Numbered from the stretch's first letter, positions 1-11,097 are shown. The stretch is 64,000 nt of DNA from Liolophura sinensis (GCF_032854445.1 NC_088304.1:62001-126000); one strand, 5' to 3'. The notes: generated from the sequence alone by a model not told the origin. Made by a program: numbers and translations.

Positions 1-476
1 GCGCGTATCTCCTGCTTCAGATCAGAGTTGTTCTGAAGATCCTGAACGTCTTGCCTGTACTCTACGTCCGAAATAACACCATCAGATAATGCCGTAGATA
101 CCTGCGCACGGATGCTGTTAAGTTTGGCCTCAGCCAACAGCCGTATATCGTTATGTTTCTTGGCCTTTGCGTGAAGTCGGCGGCTAACGAATTTTCCAGC
201 GGCATTTAAGACACCGCAAGCTATGGCTGCAGCTTCCATAGCCAAGACAGCAGGGACTGCAATTATTGTTGTGAGTAGTACCGCGCCTGCAACCCCTAGT
301 CTCAAACCGGCCGTGAGCATGGCCGAATCAAGGGCCTCGGCGGCTAAGACACCGCGCCAGTACTTTTTGTACAAGGCCCGGCGGAGATCTCGCTCAGATT
401 CAAGCTGCCTCTGTATTTCGCTGATATACTGCAGGCGATGGGCGTGCGCCACGCCCTCTGGAGGGTTTTCAACCAT
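1..476 (-). CDS. Polinton-associated hydrophobic protein (partial)
   Basis: Reading leftwards from an ATG at 476-474, the frame stays open for about 158 codons and runs off the window edge. An in-frame stop lies just upstream (545-543), so 476 is the first usable Met. The N-terminal third is polar and helical. It is followed by a long Ala/Val/Leu-rich hydrophobic stretch (about residues 57-100), which suggests one or two membrane segments. After that comes a basic, charged helix (AKAKKHNDIRLLAEAKL) and an acidic SDVEYRQDV segment. This hydrophobic-then-charged layout is my recollection of small proteins in invertebrate Polinton-like elements. The role is unknown; a virion membrane or minor structural protein is only a guess. 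It is one of the few frames here without a visible break. Confidence 0.6.
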   Translation of the reverse strand, partial: MVENPPEGVAHAHRLQYISEIQRQLESERDLRRALYKKYWRGVLAAEALDSAMLTAGLRLGVAGAVLLTTIIAVPAVLAMEAAAIACGVLNAAGKFVSRRLHAKAKKHNDIRLLAEAKLNSIRAQVSTALSDGVISDVEYRQDVQDLQNNSDLKQEIR

Positions 477-558
477 CGGCGCGGTCGGGGTCAAGGGGTG
501 GTCATCCGTCGGCTCTTCATCCGTGATCGTCGGGTACAGTCGTCACATATTGTTTATC

Positions 559-1389
559 CTATGAATCAATAACGTCAGTTACCTCTAAATTGTCCTCGGG
601 GCTACTAACAAGAAAGCGGCGAAGGCCAATACCGCACTCTAAATTGATTGCATCGAGATTTAAAACGCCCCCTATGACGACTCGTATATCCTCGAGAGAG
701 CTCCGGATGATTGGGTCGTCCTGGGCCTGAAATTTAATCATCAGTCTGAGATCCTTTGTATCGTGCTCCGCAGGCCACCTTATTTTAACCTCGGTAATTA
801 AAGTGCAACGGCGTGGTTCGGCCGCGCCAAGTATGCAGTTGAAGATAAGTATAGATCCAGGGGTTAGCAGTAGTGAGCCTTTAAAATCGCTTTGCGCGGT
901 AAGACGCACGGTCTCTACACCAGGCGCCGCAGATAGTGTGAAGTAACCTCTTCCACCCAAAGCTATATGACAGTCGCTGGTTTGTACCCACGACACGAAA
1001 GAGGCTTCGGAGATGAAAACTTTTTTCACCAGGGCCCTAGTGGCCTGGACCGTCATCGGGGTCACCTTCACATCTATCAACCAATCGGGGTCGCGAGTTC
1101 TGGCAAGAACAAAGCGGTCTTCAAAGCGAATTAAAGCGAGTGTTTGTTCTTCAATCACCTCAGATGGAGACCTGCGATCTTGCTCTACAGAGGATGAGAC
1201 ATCTTGAAGGGAAGCAAACGTGGCAGGTTCTGCTTGCCCCGTAATCTTTTTGCAGATGTACTTGCCACTTTGAAACTCGAAGGCGTAGATTTTACCTTCC
1301 TGGCCTTGAAGTTCGAACTTCGACACATCAGCCAAGTCGCTTAAAGACAGGCACGCAGACCTGGGACCGGCTGTGTCCACCAGACTTAT
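559..1389 (-). pseudogene. Polinton-associated protein of about 276 aa, start codon lost
   Basis: The frame is open from a stop at 1410-1408 to a TAG at 561-559. No good ATG opens it. A second, truncated copy of the same N-terminus (8098-8271) has ATG where this copy has ATA (1389-1387), so the start was probably destroyed by one substitution; the nearby GTG (1380) is not a likely eukaryotic start. The shared N-terminus includes RSACLSLSDLA and FEFQSGKYI. The rest has beta-rich, low-charge stretches without a domain I recognise. It lies directly downstream of the structural-type gene at 7484-8104, from which the LINE now separates it. Function unknown. Confidence 0.55.
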
Positions 1390-1535
1390 TGTATTTCTAG
1401 GATAGCACTAATGTACCCTGCATTTTTTTTGAAAATATGGCGGACAGAGTTGTTGACTGGTGAAAAAGGTTTGGCTTCTCTGAGGCCGTGTGCAGGGATT
1501 TTACGCACTTAATAGGTCCTAAAAGTAGGTGAGAG

Positions 1536-2447
1536 ATGCCCCCAAAAGACAAACCAACAAGCAGAAAAACTCAGGCGAGTACCAGAAGCATGGGTAAATC
1601 AAATAATGAAGCTGGAGACGAAGGAGAATCGAGGACATTATTTGCTTCAACAACAACTTCACCCAAGCCTGAGGAAACAACAACAACTGCCAGTGAGAAT
1701 CCAAGCTCTGTCCAAGTAACACTTGCTGATTTACATGCAACTATCCTGACTATGAACACAGCCTTAAATCAGAAACTTCTTTCAATTCAGTCAGACGTGA
1801 AAAACATTAAACAGGATGTGAAACAGATAAACGAGAGGGTAACCAAATTGGAAGGAAAATTCTCGAATCTGCAGGACAGTGTTAGTATGTTAAGTGATAA
1901 AGTAGACGAAATCGAAAAGTCCATCCCAACCACAGAAAAAAAAGTAATGAATTACGTCGCAGAATTGGAGAAAAAATTACTTTGCCTGGAGATACATAAT
2001 AGAAAAAACAACCTTCTCTTCTATGACGTTCCTAAAACGAGTGAAACCGAAAATACCCATCAGTTTATCAGGACATTTTTATCAACCGAAATGGGGCTAG
2101 ATGCAGAATGGGCACAAAAACTGCAAATCGGCAATGTTCATCGATTACCAAAATCAAGTCATCCAAGTAATACCAACCCACATCAGCCCATCATAATGCG
2201 ATTGGTGCACACAAGTGACAGGGACAAGATTTTACAGGCGACGTCCATTTTGCGAGGAGAGAAAATGTCAGTTAGAAATGATCTTCCACCAGAACTGAAA
2301 AGAGAACAAGGAAGATTGGCTAACGTTGCCTACAAAATTAGGTCCACTGAAAATAAACAGACACGAATTAGAGTGGTTGATACTGATGTTATCCTGGAAA
2401 CTAGGCCTATGAACGGCATTGGTCCATGGAAAATAATGAGAGACTGA
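1536..2447 (+). CDS. LINE ORF1 protein (coiled coil plus RNA-binding-like)
   Basis: This is an intact 303-codon frame starting at ATG in a purine-rich context. Residues 1-60 are Ser/Thr/Lys-rich and look disordered. Residues 65-155 hold heptad-like repeats with Leu/Ile/Val spacing (DVKNIKQDVKQINERVTKLEG), a coiled coil that would trimerise the protein. Residues 155-230 (NNLLFYDVP ... VHRLPKS) match the RRM-like core of L1/CR1 ORF1 proteins. The basic C-terminal part follows (LRGEKMSVRNDLPPELKREQG). The known role of this family is to bind LINE RNA in the ribonucleoprotein. It is the only unbroken LINE frame here. Confidence 0.8.
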   Translation: MPPKDKPTSRKTQASTRSMGKSNNEAGDEGESRTLFASTTTSPKPEETTTTASENPSSVQVTLADLHATILTMNTALNQKLLSIQSDVKNIKQDVKQINERVTKLEGKFSNLQDSVSMLSDKVDEIEKSIPTTEKKVMNYVAELEKKLLCLEIHNRKNNLLFYDVPKTSETENTHQFIRTFLSTEMGLDAEWAQKLQIGNVHRLPKSSHPSNTNPHQPIIMRLVHTSDRDKILQATSILRGEKMSVRNDLPPELKREQGRLANVAYKIRSTENKQTRIRVVDTDVILETRPMNGIGPWKIMRD

Positions 2448-3337
2448 ACCATCTGAAGACTGCACCCCTCAATCTGCTGCTGTGCATTGTTAGGTCATCT
2501 GTCAGGTGCCAGGGACAAAGTGAGTTCAGTTGACAAACAAATCAGATCATTTTGCTCCTTATACATGTGGTAATTGAACACATCCTTTCACCCACTACTG
2601 AACAGTGTCACGCAGACGTTTATCTCAGTTCCACATTTATGTACTTAATAATGATGATACTTAACTCATATCATTTACATGGCGTGTATTGCATTTCCTT
2701 GTTGCACTACATTTATCTCCCTTTGACCACCTGTGCGTGACAACTATTACAATTAATTAGATAAATATCATATATTAAATGCCACTGCCTTTATGTATTT
2801 GCATGTACACCCTGCTTGACCATACGTACAGATCTTGCATTTCAATATCTTGGTACTTGACCAACAATGAGAAAACCTGTTCTGATAGTATTCATCTGAA
2901 TTACTCTTATTAATACCATGTGATACGTTAATCTCCCTTTGATCAGAGTGTCATTTTGTGTGTAACACAAGTAAATTGAACCTCAAACTTCTAAATATGT
3001 TAGACTTGAATGTCTCATCTGCCATACTGTAGTAATTCTGTCTTTTATGTCTTAGAGAATCTAAACTCCAGTAATCAATTATTATATTTTTGTTTTGTTT
3101 ACTTATTCCTGTTTCATTCCTTTTTTATTCCTCTTAAAATCTTATCCCTGCACATGGCCTACAGGAGTCATCGATCAGCGAGGATGTACAGTAAGCGCTT
3201 TGATCACTGTGTATATGTTTGCACCTTTTTATTTCACTACTGTTGTTATATTACATGTATTGTGTATATTCAAATTGGGACCTTAAAGTATGTATGCCTC
3301 TCATCAGCCGTATCATTGAAATCTGTCTTGCAATATT

Positions 3338-6300
3338 ATGGCTGATAATAACAACGATGAGGGCACATCGACTCTTGAACAGTTACCTTTTTATGATTGC
3401 ATAGATTTTACTGACTCCACTGTGCATAACAATCCTGTAAACCCAGTGATAAAATCGACCTCTGCAGGTTTAGACCTTGACAATCTTTGTTTTAACCCAA
3501 TACATATAAATGTAATCGATGGCACCCAGTATATAACTGAAGATTCCTCCGAGGAACAAGATTACTGGAGAGAGATCCACGATCACCAGGCTAATTATTT
3601 TCTTGAAGAGTCTTTTAAGACTTTGTCAAGACTTTTCTTAGATAGCAAAAACAAACCATTTTCTGTGTTACACTTAAATGCAACAAGTTTAAAAAAACAC
3701 TACTCTGAGATTTTGCTCTACATCATAAGTCTAGATTATCCTTTTTCAATCATAGGAATGTCTGAGAGCTGGCTCAACCCAGGAACAGAACACCTTTATG
3801 ATATCCCTAATTATAAATCGTTCTTCTCATCTCGCTCTAAAAGAAAAGGGGGAGGCCTAGTTGTTTTTGTCCATACCAGCCTGGGTGAATGTTTTATTAG
3901 AGAAGATCTCAGTCTTGTTGATGATGATGGCGAATATGAGAGTTTGTTCATAGAAACTACTCAAAAACAACATAAACAAATCATAGGTATCTTTTATAGG
4001 CCACCGGGTAAAAGTGTTGATTGTTGATCAACTGTCCTCAATTTTGCAGACCATCAAGCCTGAAAACAAACTCTGTACAATATTTGGTGATTTCAACATT
4101 GATTTATTCAAAGCAGACACACACCTACCGTCAAAGTATTTCTTAGAAAACCTTAAATCGTTCCTTTTTTTCCCCAAAATTACAAAGCCCACAAGAATAA
4201 TAGGACTGCAACTTTGATCGATAACATATTTACGAATCATCACCAAAGTGCATTGACTTCCGGCATTCTCTTGACTGATATAACCGATCATTTTCCCATT
4301 TTCCATTTTAGCAGTCAGCCATTATATGATATGAACGAAAGCAAACCTATCTCAATCTATAAACGTCTTTTTTCTGAAAATAATAAGCTTAACTTTAAAG
4401 CATGTTTGAATAATTATAAATGGAATCACGTGTTTAATGAAAGCGATACCAATGTCGCGTATGACTCTTTTCTAGAGCAATTTAAATCCATTTATGATCA
4501 GTGCTTTCCACTTCGTAAATTTAAACATAGCAATAAAAAACAAAACCTTGGATAAGCTCAGCCATTTTAAATTCATGCAAAGAAAAGAATTAATTGTCTA
4601 AACTACACCTGAAGCATAATGACAGCACGATAAGTAAGCAATACAGAACATATAGAAATAAATTAAATCACACACTTCGTATTTCCAGAAAATCTTATTA
4701 TGACAACCAATTTAATCTGGTCAACAATAACATAAAGGGCACATGGAAAATAATAAATGAACTTATACAGACGAAACGTAATAATGTACTACCTAAATCT
4801 TTTTATATGAATGATATTGAAGACAGTGATCCTCAGAGCATAGCAGACAATTTTAATGGTTACTTTAACACAGCCCCAACTGTTATTGCTGGGGAGATAC
4901 CGCAGATGGGGCAAAATTTTGAAACTTTTCTCAAAACACCATCAGTACCAAATTTCAGTCTCGATCCATGTACCTCAGCAGAAGTTGTAGATGTTATCAT
5001 GGGACTGAAGAATAGCTCTCCTGGCCTAGATGAGATTCGTGTTTCAGTTGTAAAGTATTGTGCCACAGCAATAGCGAAACCGCTGACCCATATAATAAAC
5101 TTATCGTTTCAAACTGGAATATTCCCTAATAAAATGAAAAGTGCTAAACTCACACCAGTGTATAAATCGGGTGAAATGAAGGAGTTTAAAAATTACCGAC
5201 CAATATCTGTCTTACCGTGTTTCAGCAAAATCATTGAAAAACTGGTGGTTAACTGTCTGACGACGTTCCTCGAAATGAACGATATTATATACAGTCAACA
5301 GTTCGGTTTCAGATCGCATCACTCTACTACACATGCAATAATTGCTCTATATGATAAACTAGTAACTGCTAAAGAAACAAATAAGTACAGCATCACTCTT
5401 TTTCTAGACCTTGCAAAGGCTTTTGATACTGTAGACCACAATATATTGTTGAAAAAACTCGACCATTATGGTGTCAAAGGTCTTAGTAATATATGGTTTA
5501 ATGATTATCTGAAAAACCAATCACATTGCCTTTTATACAACGATTGCCGATCAACTACTAAATACATGAATATTGGTGTTCCTCAGGGCTCAATCCTAGG
5601 ACCCCTTCCTAGACCTTGCAAAGGCTTTTGATACTGTAAACCACAATATATTGTTGAAAAAACTCGACCATTATGGTGTCAAAGGTCTTAGTAATATATG
5701 GTTTAATGATTATCTGAAAAACAGATCACATTGCCTTTTATACAACGATTGCCGATCAACTACTAAATACATGAATATTGGTGTTCCTCAGGGCTCAATC
5801 CTAGGACCCCTTCTCTTTTTAATATACATTAATGACATTAAAGATGTTTCATCTCTACTTGATATCATATTGTTTGCTGATGATACTAGTGCTGTCCTTT
5901 GCAATGATGATCCAGCACACCTCCTGGAAACTTTTAATCGTGAAATTGAAAAATTTACGATTGGCTATGTTGCAATAAACTGTCTCTTAATATTAAGAAA
6001 ACCAAATTTATGTACATCGCTCCCAATCGCAGAATAAATAATCATGCTACTCCTTTTCTGGCTATAGCAGGCGTAAATATCGAAAAAATCAAGACCTTCA
6101 ATTTCTTAGGTATAACTTTCAATGAAAGATTAACGTGGACAAACCACATAAATAATATCTGCAAAAAAATATCCCGTAATTTAGGGGTGATAAATCATAT
6201 TAAATATGCCCTAAAGAAAAATACTCTGTTCATCCTGTACTATGCACTTATTAACCCATATATTACGTACTGCAATGCTGTGTGGGGAAATACTTATGAA

Positions 6301-6776
6301 ACACATCTTTTTCCCTGATCCGTCTTCAAAAACGAGCATTACGCATTATTACCTCCTCTCATAAATACGAACACACCGCGCCTATTTTTACTGAGTATAA
6401 TATCTTACCTGTTACCGCGGTTAACACCTTTCAGACACTCCAGTTAGTTCACAAATACTTCTACAATCCTACCATTACTCCATTATACACCCGTACTTAC
6501 TTTACAAAACAGTCTGATATTCACTGCTATTCAACTAGAACATCATATTTTAACTTACACCGACCATTTCATAGAAGCAATCTATCCCTACACACTTGTA
6601 AAATAAAAGGACCGATCGAATGGAATAAACTGCCCTCCAATTTAAAAGAAATCACCTCTTTATCATTATTTAAATCGTCTTTGAAAACTTTACTCCGAGA
6701 AAAATATACAGCTGATGAAGCATATAGCTATAATCATTACTACACCAAGTCATCCACAATTGTACATACGTTTTGA
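3338..6776 (+). pseudogene. LINE ORF2: endonuclease-reverse transcriptase, broken
   Basis: An APE-type endonuclease comes first (LHLNATSLKKHYSEI, GMSESWLNP, IFGDFNIDLF, TDHFPIF). A reverse transcriptase follows, with fingers motif NYRPISVLPCFSKIIEKL, palm LFLDLAKAFDTVDH, GVPQGSILGPL and catalytic FADDTSA. The CR1-type C-terminal segment (LIRLQKRALRIIT ... WNKLPSNLK) runs to a TGA at 6774-6776. Breaks visible: frameshifts near 4015, 4205, 4545, 6000 and 6310; a TAA just before 4594; and a 205-bp tandem duplication (5404-5813) that repeats part of the palm and shifts the frame. The enzyme would nick target DNA and prime reverse transcription there. This copy cannot make it. Confidence 0.85.
5404..5813 (+). 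repeat. 205-bp tandem duplication inside the reverse transcriptase
   Basis: Bases 5404-5608 recur at 5609-5813 with only a few mismatches (for example TAGACC/TAAACC and AACCAATC/AACAGATC). The unit covers the catalytic palm and the GVPQGSILGPL motif. 205 is not a multiple of three, so the duplication shifts the frame. Confidence 0.95.
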
Positions 6777-7483
6777 ATTAACTCAGTTGCGACACATAGT
6801 TGCTTGCTTAACGTTTTCTCTTGATAGTATATTGTTGTCGCCTTGATTGATATGAATATTAATACATAAGTGCACATGTGTGCGTGTGCATATTTGTACA
6901 CATATTTACGAATGTAAATTCTCTTTACTGTCTGTATATCCTTACATTTAGGAGTGGGTGCTACATTAGTAACTACTATGTGTATGCATAATTAGGTACA
7001 CGTGTACGTATGTGCAAGTGCTTCATTCCAACATATGAGTATTAACCAGTTAGCATCTCTTGTCAATTAAATTTAAACATGTTATGGGATACAATAAGCC
7101 CTTTGGGGTTTCTGCTCCCGCCAGAGTGCTATAAGTTGTATCATGTTGACAAACTGATGTATCCGTACATATGTAATTATGTGTGTGTGTATGTACCTGT
7201 TTGTATTAACCTTGATTAAGAAAAACCATTATTATATAGGCCTACTTATACTGTGCACATTACGATAATATTTAAGATGTATTTGTATGAATATACGTAC
7301 ATGTGCCTGTGTGTTTGCGGGTTTGTATGTATATGTATGTATATGTATGTGTGTATGTGTGTGTATATATATTTATATATAACCATGCGGATACAAGAGG
7401 TTTAGGTACAGAGAGGTATTGAGATGTTCTTCCTTTTCTACTTTCTTTCTGGTGAATAAATCAAATCAAAATCAAATCAAATT

Positions 7484-8104
7484 TATATCCAGGCCGTTTT
7501 TGTCTAAAAGTGATAAGGTCAAGTGCGTTATATTGCCGGCGGGCAAGGCTTTGTACTGTGGGTTGTGAAATAAAAACGTTTTATAACACTTAATCCCTAG
7601 ATCAGACACGTCGATGGCCTGAAGTAGTGTGGAACCGCCCATGTATCCTAAGGTTATTCTCACGTTTTCTGAGGTGCTTAGTTCATCTAAATGCACGAAC
7701 ATTTCTTTTTGCGGGACCATTTTAGATGGCCCATCACCCTCCATAATCTCCCCTATAGGCGCAATCCCGGCGGAGAACCCTAAGATGGGGGCAAGTTCTT
7801 GGAGTATTATGAAGGTATTTTCTGGGAGGGTAAGAACTAAGCGGCCCGTAACTTCATTTACTTCCAGAGAAACCCCATGCGGGCGGAATATAACCTTGTG
7901 CAGCATACAGAGATTGTAGTCGCCCGTCGGCACTTCAAAGCGTTTACCATCAAGCAAGAAGCCCACTTCGGTGGGGATATTCATCAAGTTCGGGTAGAAT
8001 GTTATCTCGCGAAGGGCGACTTTAAGGCGGCCGGCGAGGTTATTAATGGTATGAGAAAGCGTGTTATATAACCTAGTTTTAACGTTAGTAAATGTGATTA
8101 TCTT
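7484..8104 (-). pseudogene. Polinton structural-type protein, copy 1 (LINE-interrupted)
   Basis: The frame is open from 8104 to the LINE junction; the last codons before the stop at 7472 come from the LINE tail. The true C-terminus lies across the LINE at about 1384-1431. Conserved features shared with copy 2 include VPTGDYN, IFRPHGVSLEVNEVTGRLVL, ILQELAPILGFS and FVHLDELSTSENVRI. No ATG opens it: the homologous Met-Phe start of copy 2 is replaced by sequence fused to the truncated neighbour (8098-8271). The family recurs in invertebrate Polinton-like elements, from my recollection. A capsid or minor structural role is inferred only from that context. Confidence 0.6.
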
Positions 8105-8271
8105 CGAAGCGGTAGGTTTCCCGCAATTTTTTTGCGGATGTACTTACCACTTTGAAACTCGAAAGTGTAGATTTCACCATCCTGGCCTTTGAGTTCGAAA
8201 TCCCACACAACCGCCAAGTCGCTTAAAGACAGGCACGCAGACCTGGTACCGACTGCGTCCTCCATACTCAT
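8098..8271 (-). pseudogene. Truncated duplicate of the 559-1389 gene
   Basis: It starts at ATG 8271-8269, whose ATGA overlaps the TGA stop of the structural-type gene upstream (8268-8270), a coupled arrangement typical of compact viral-like genomes. The N-terminal 50 or so residues match the gene at 559-1389 (RSACLSLSDLA, FEFQSGKYI). Similarity ends after KKIAGN and the frame stops at 8100-8098. The downstream sequence is then copy 1 of the structural-type gene, so this is the breakpoint of an old tandem duplication. Confidence 0.7.
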
Positions 8272-8451
8272 TGCATTTCTAGGGTAACACTGAGGTACTC
8301 TACATTAATATACTTACCGTTTTTATCTAAAAGTGCCACGGTCAAGTGCGTTATATAGTCGTCGCGCAAGGTTTTGTACTGTGGGTTGGGAAATGAAACC
8401 GTCTTCCCGCAGTTTATCCCTTCACCAGTCACGGTGATGGCCTGAAGTAGT

Positions 8452-9306
8452 TATTAAGGATGGTATTGATCCTTCTATAAAGTATAAACAGCACAGATGG
8501 ATAAAGTAACTGTTTTGTTTTGTTTTTATAATATCTTGTACATATAGCTTAACTTAGTATTGTGAATTATATTAAATAACCTTCTTGTCTCTTTTATCTA
8601 TATCTTTGTCCATTTGTAGAGTTGATATATTCAATTAAGCTATGGCATCTGACACTATTGTTTAAATTGCTCAGTATGACGCTTAATTATTGCGCAAGGG
8701 TAACATCTTGGTCGGCTGGCAGCTGCAGACAGGCCTATTCATGTGTGAACCACCTACGGAGTACACCTGGCACTCGCATCTAGTAGGACCGGTTCTGGTT
8801 ACACGAGAGGAACTACCTGTAGTTGTCAACCAGCTTAACCTAGACCGCCTGGACTGCAATGCATTGTTGGACAGTAGATAAAAACCCGAAGTCGAAACAG
8901 TACGTCAGATTAAAACTGACTGCTATAAAGAAATATATCTCGCTGATCCAACAATTCTGTGTTGTCCAGGTAAGCAATTTATCTTGAATATAATGCTACA
9001 CGCATGTACTGTCGCAATGTGTTTTTTTATATGCTTGAAGACTGGAAATTAATAATAATTGGTTTCACTTGATTTTATGTATGTATTAGTACAACTGTAC
9101 GTAACCTTGTTTTTGATATGCATGCTTATTGCTCTGTGGTGTGATGTATAACTGTATAGAACTTTGAATTGTAAAAAGAGATTAAAACTGACTGCTATAA
9201 AGAAATATATCTCGCTGATCCAACAATTCTGTGTTGTCCAGTTTTTCAGAAGGATAGAAACAAGAATTGAGTTATAGAAGGGTAAGGAGTTGAAACCTTT
9301 TCTACA
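8452..9306. mobile_element. Unidentified 855-bp insertion in the Polinton
   Basis: Comparison of the two copies of the structural-type gene shows this segment interrupts copy 2. TAGT occurs on both sides (8448-8451 and 9307-9310), consistent with a 4-bp target duplication. Near the ends there is a 10-bp inverted match, CCTTCTATAA and TTATAGAAGG. Inside are a 63-codon open stretch (8690-8881) and a 63-bp direct repeat. I do not recognise a transposase. It could be a non-autonomous DNA transposon carrying captured sequence. Confidence 0.5.
8907..9241 (+). repeat. 63-bp direct repeat within the insertion
   Basis: Bases 8907-8969 recur at 9179-9241 without a visible mismatch. The first copy is followed by GTAAGC and the second by TTTTTCAG, so the pair resembles an exon edge copied next to splice-like signals. 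Confidence 0.85.
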
Positions 9307-9794
9307 TAGTGTTGAACCCCCACCGAAATCTGAGTTTATTCTCACGTTTTCTGAGGTGCTCAGTTCATCCAAATGCACGAAGACTTCTTTTTGTGTGACC
9401 AAGTTAGGTGGATTTTCACCCTCCATAGTCCCCCCTATGGGCGCAATCCCGTCGGAGAACCCTAAGATGGGGGCAAGCTCTTGGAGTATTATAAAGGTAT
9501 TTCTAGGGAGGGTAAGACTAAGCGGCCCGTGGCTTCATTCAATCTCAGAGAAATCCCATGCGGGCGGAATATATCCATATCCAGCGTACAGACATTGTAG
9601 TAGCCCGTCGGCACTTCAACACGTTTGCCCTCAAGCAAGAAGCCCACTCCGGTTTGGATATTTACCCAGGCTGGGTAGAATGTTGTCTCGCGAAGGGCGG
9701 TTTTAAGGCGGCCGTCAAGGTTGTTAAGGGCATGAGGCAGCGTGTGCTGTGTCCCATTTAGAATGTCAGACAATGTGATGAACATTTAGCCACA

Positions 9795-11097
9795 ATGAAC
9801 AGCGAGGCTTACAGGTTCAATAGAGAGGCCACTTACAAGGCCGGGGCATTTCATAGTATTCAAACCCAGGCAGAGCAGCTCATGCGATTTGACATCTATA
9901 TCGATGAAAAGAAGGCCTTTCCAGTCCAGTTCACAGATGTGTTGGCTAAGTACCGGCTGCCACAGATAACCAGCAATGACATTGTTCGGGCCTGGAACAC
10001 CAATCCTATGCAATTCTGGCAGAACCAACTGATCTTCGCGGTCTGGTGCAAAACCACGGGCTGCGGCGTCTCTGTAAAAGACCATCTTCTCGCCCCCGAC
10101 AAACAAATAAGGGCCCTGTACACGTTCCATGTGTATTACCAAGTTAGGCGGATCTTGGAAGAGATCCAGGCCCCCCTGCCGCAAGACAGAGCGTGGGCAG
10201 CATCCAAAAACCCCCACGACGAGAGGGCCTATGAGAGGATTTGTAGGGAATTCCGTGTAGATAAGCACACAGACTGGAGGCGCACGGTCTCGGAGTGGCA
10301 TAATACTATATCACGAGAACGGGTTACAGCCCCGTTGGCGATGGGACCTTCCATCCGAGCAGGATGTCGTTCTCTAGAAAGCCTACAGCGCTCCACGTCG
10401 ACTACATCGAGCAGGACGCCAAGGAGGCTTGGGCGTCGTTCATTGCCGGCAAATCCCAAGGATTCACGCAGCCAGGCGTAGAGCGCCTAAACGATTCCAT
10501 CCGGACATACGTGTGGGCTATTCTAGGCGCCCAAGCGCAAACAAGGGCGCGTATTCTAGGCACTGTCACAGCCTTCGACGCGCAAAAACAGTTTGCCGCG
10601 AACGTTGAAGAAGCTATTTCCTCTCCGATCGACCTTCCGTCTGCTATCAAACGCTACCAGGACGTGCTACAGTATGCCGGGAGCGCTGTAGACTTTGTGG
10701 CGACATGCTTCTGCAGATCGGCCATGTGGCAAACTACAACAACAAAATCGTCGTGGCCACAGAGGACCAGACGCTAGGCGCCAATGAGGGTGTGAACGCT
10801 AAAGTACCGCCCACTTTGCACAACCGCGCACCTTCCCACGGGATCGTTAAGCCACAAGAAAGCGTCCCACCACCTTACCACGGGATCGTTAAGCTACAAG
10901 AAAGCGTCCCACCACCTTCCCTAGTTGAGCCACAAGAAAGCGTCCCACCACCCACCGCAGAACCCCTAAAGGAAAAGAATCACGATGCGGAGAAGACAGC
11001 CATCGTCGTCGCTGGGGTTGGTATCGGCTTACTGCTCCTGTGGACTATGCGGCTTTCCCGAGAAGGTTCAGTAGCCAGGACACGATACTGCCAATAA
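9795..11097 (+). pseudogene. Polinton-associated protein with proline-rich repeats and a C-terminal membrane segment
   Basis: Three frames form one gene. The first (9795 to about 10310) begins MNSEAYRFNREATYKAGAF and has a conserved globular look (FWQNQLIFAVWC, FHVYYQVRRILEEI). A one-base shift leads into the second (about 10320-10700), with HVDYIEQDAKEAW and RTYVWAILGAQAQTR. A small deletion near 10703 leads into the third (MLLQIGHVANYNNK). That last part holds about three imperfect PQESVPPP repeats and ends in a membrane segment (TAIVVAGVGIGLLLLW). It is a recurrent protein of invertebrate Polinton-like elements as far as I recall. The function is unknown, and a structural or membrane-anchored role is inference. 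Confidence 0.6.

Larger units (their letters stand above)
1431..7483 (+). mobile_element. CR1-like LINE retrotransposon inserted in the Polinton
   Basis: This is a two-ORF non-LTR retrotransposon. The 5' UTR is about 1431-1535, ORF1 is 1536-2447, a spacer with no recognisable gene runs 2448-3337, ORF2 is 3338-6776, and a TG-rich 3' UTR ends in ATCAAA-type short repeats (7451-7483). A short tandem-repeat tail in place of poly(A) is typical of the CR1/L2 group. The flanks are the interrupted 3' end of the Polinton gene: its last codons lie at about 1384-1431 and the rest starts at 7484. A short target duplication of about 4 A/T bases is possible but ambiguous. ORF2 is broken in several places, so the copy is inactive. 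Confidence 0.85.
8268..9785 (-). pseudogene. Polinton structural-type protein, copy 2 (split by an insertion)
   Basis: The N-terminal part (ATG 9785 down to about 9307) and the C-terminal part (8451 down to the TGA at 8270-8268) align end to end with copy 1. They are separated by an 855-bp insertion flanked by TAGT. Shared blocks include TGYYNVCTL, IFRPHGISLRLNEATGRLVL, ILQELAPILGFS and FVHLDELSTSENVRI. The C-terminal part reads on through LDKNGKYINVEYLSV. A one-base frameshift near 9510 separates two blocks, because LPSLE should lead into IILQEL. The ATG is only 9 bp from the divergent plus-strand ATG at 9795, so the two genes probably shared a bidirectional promoter. Confidence 0.65.

Noticed and set aside
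223-564. 113-codon plus-strand open frame at the left edge
   Set aside because: It is the shadow of the longer minus-strand Polinton frame, which has the better composition and family-like pattern.
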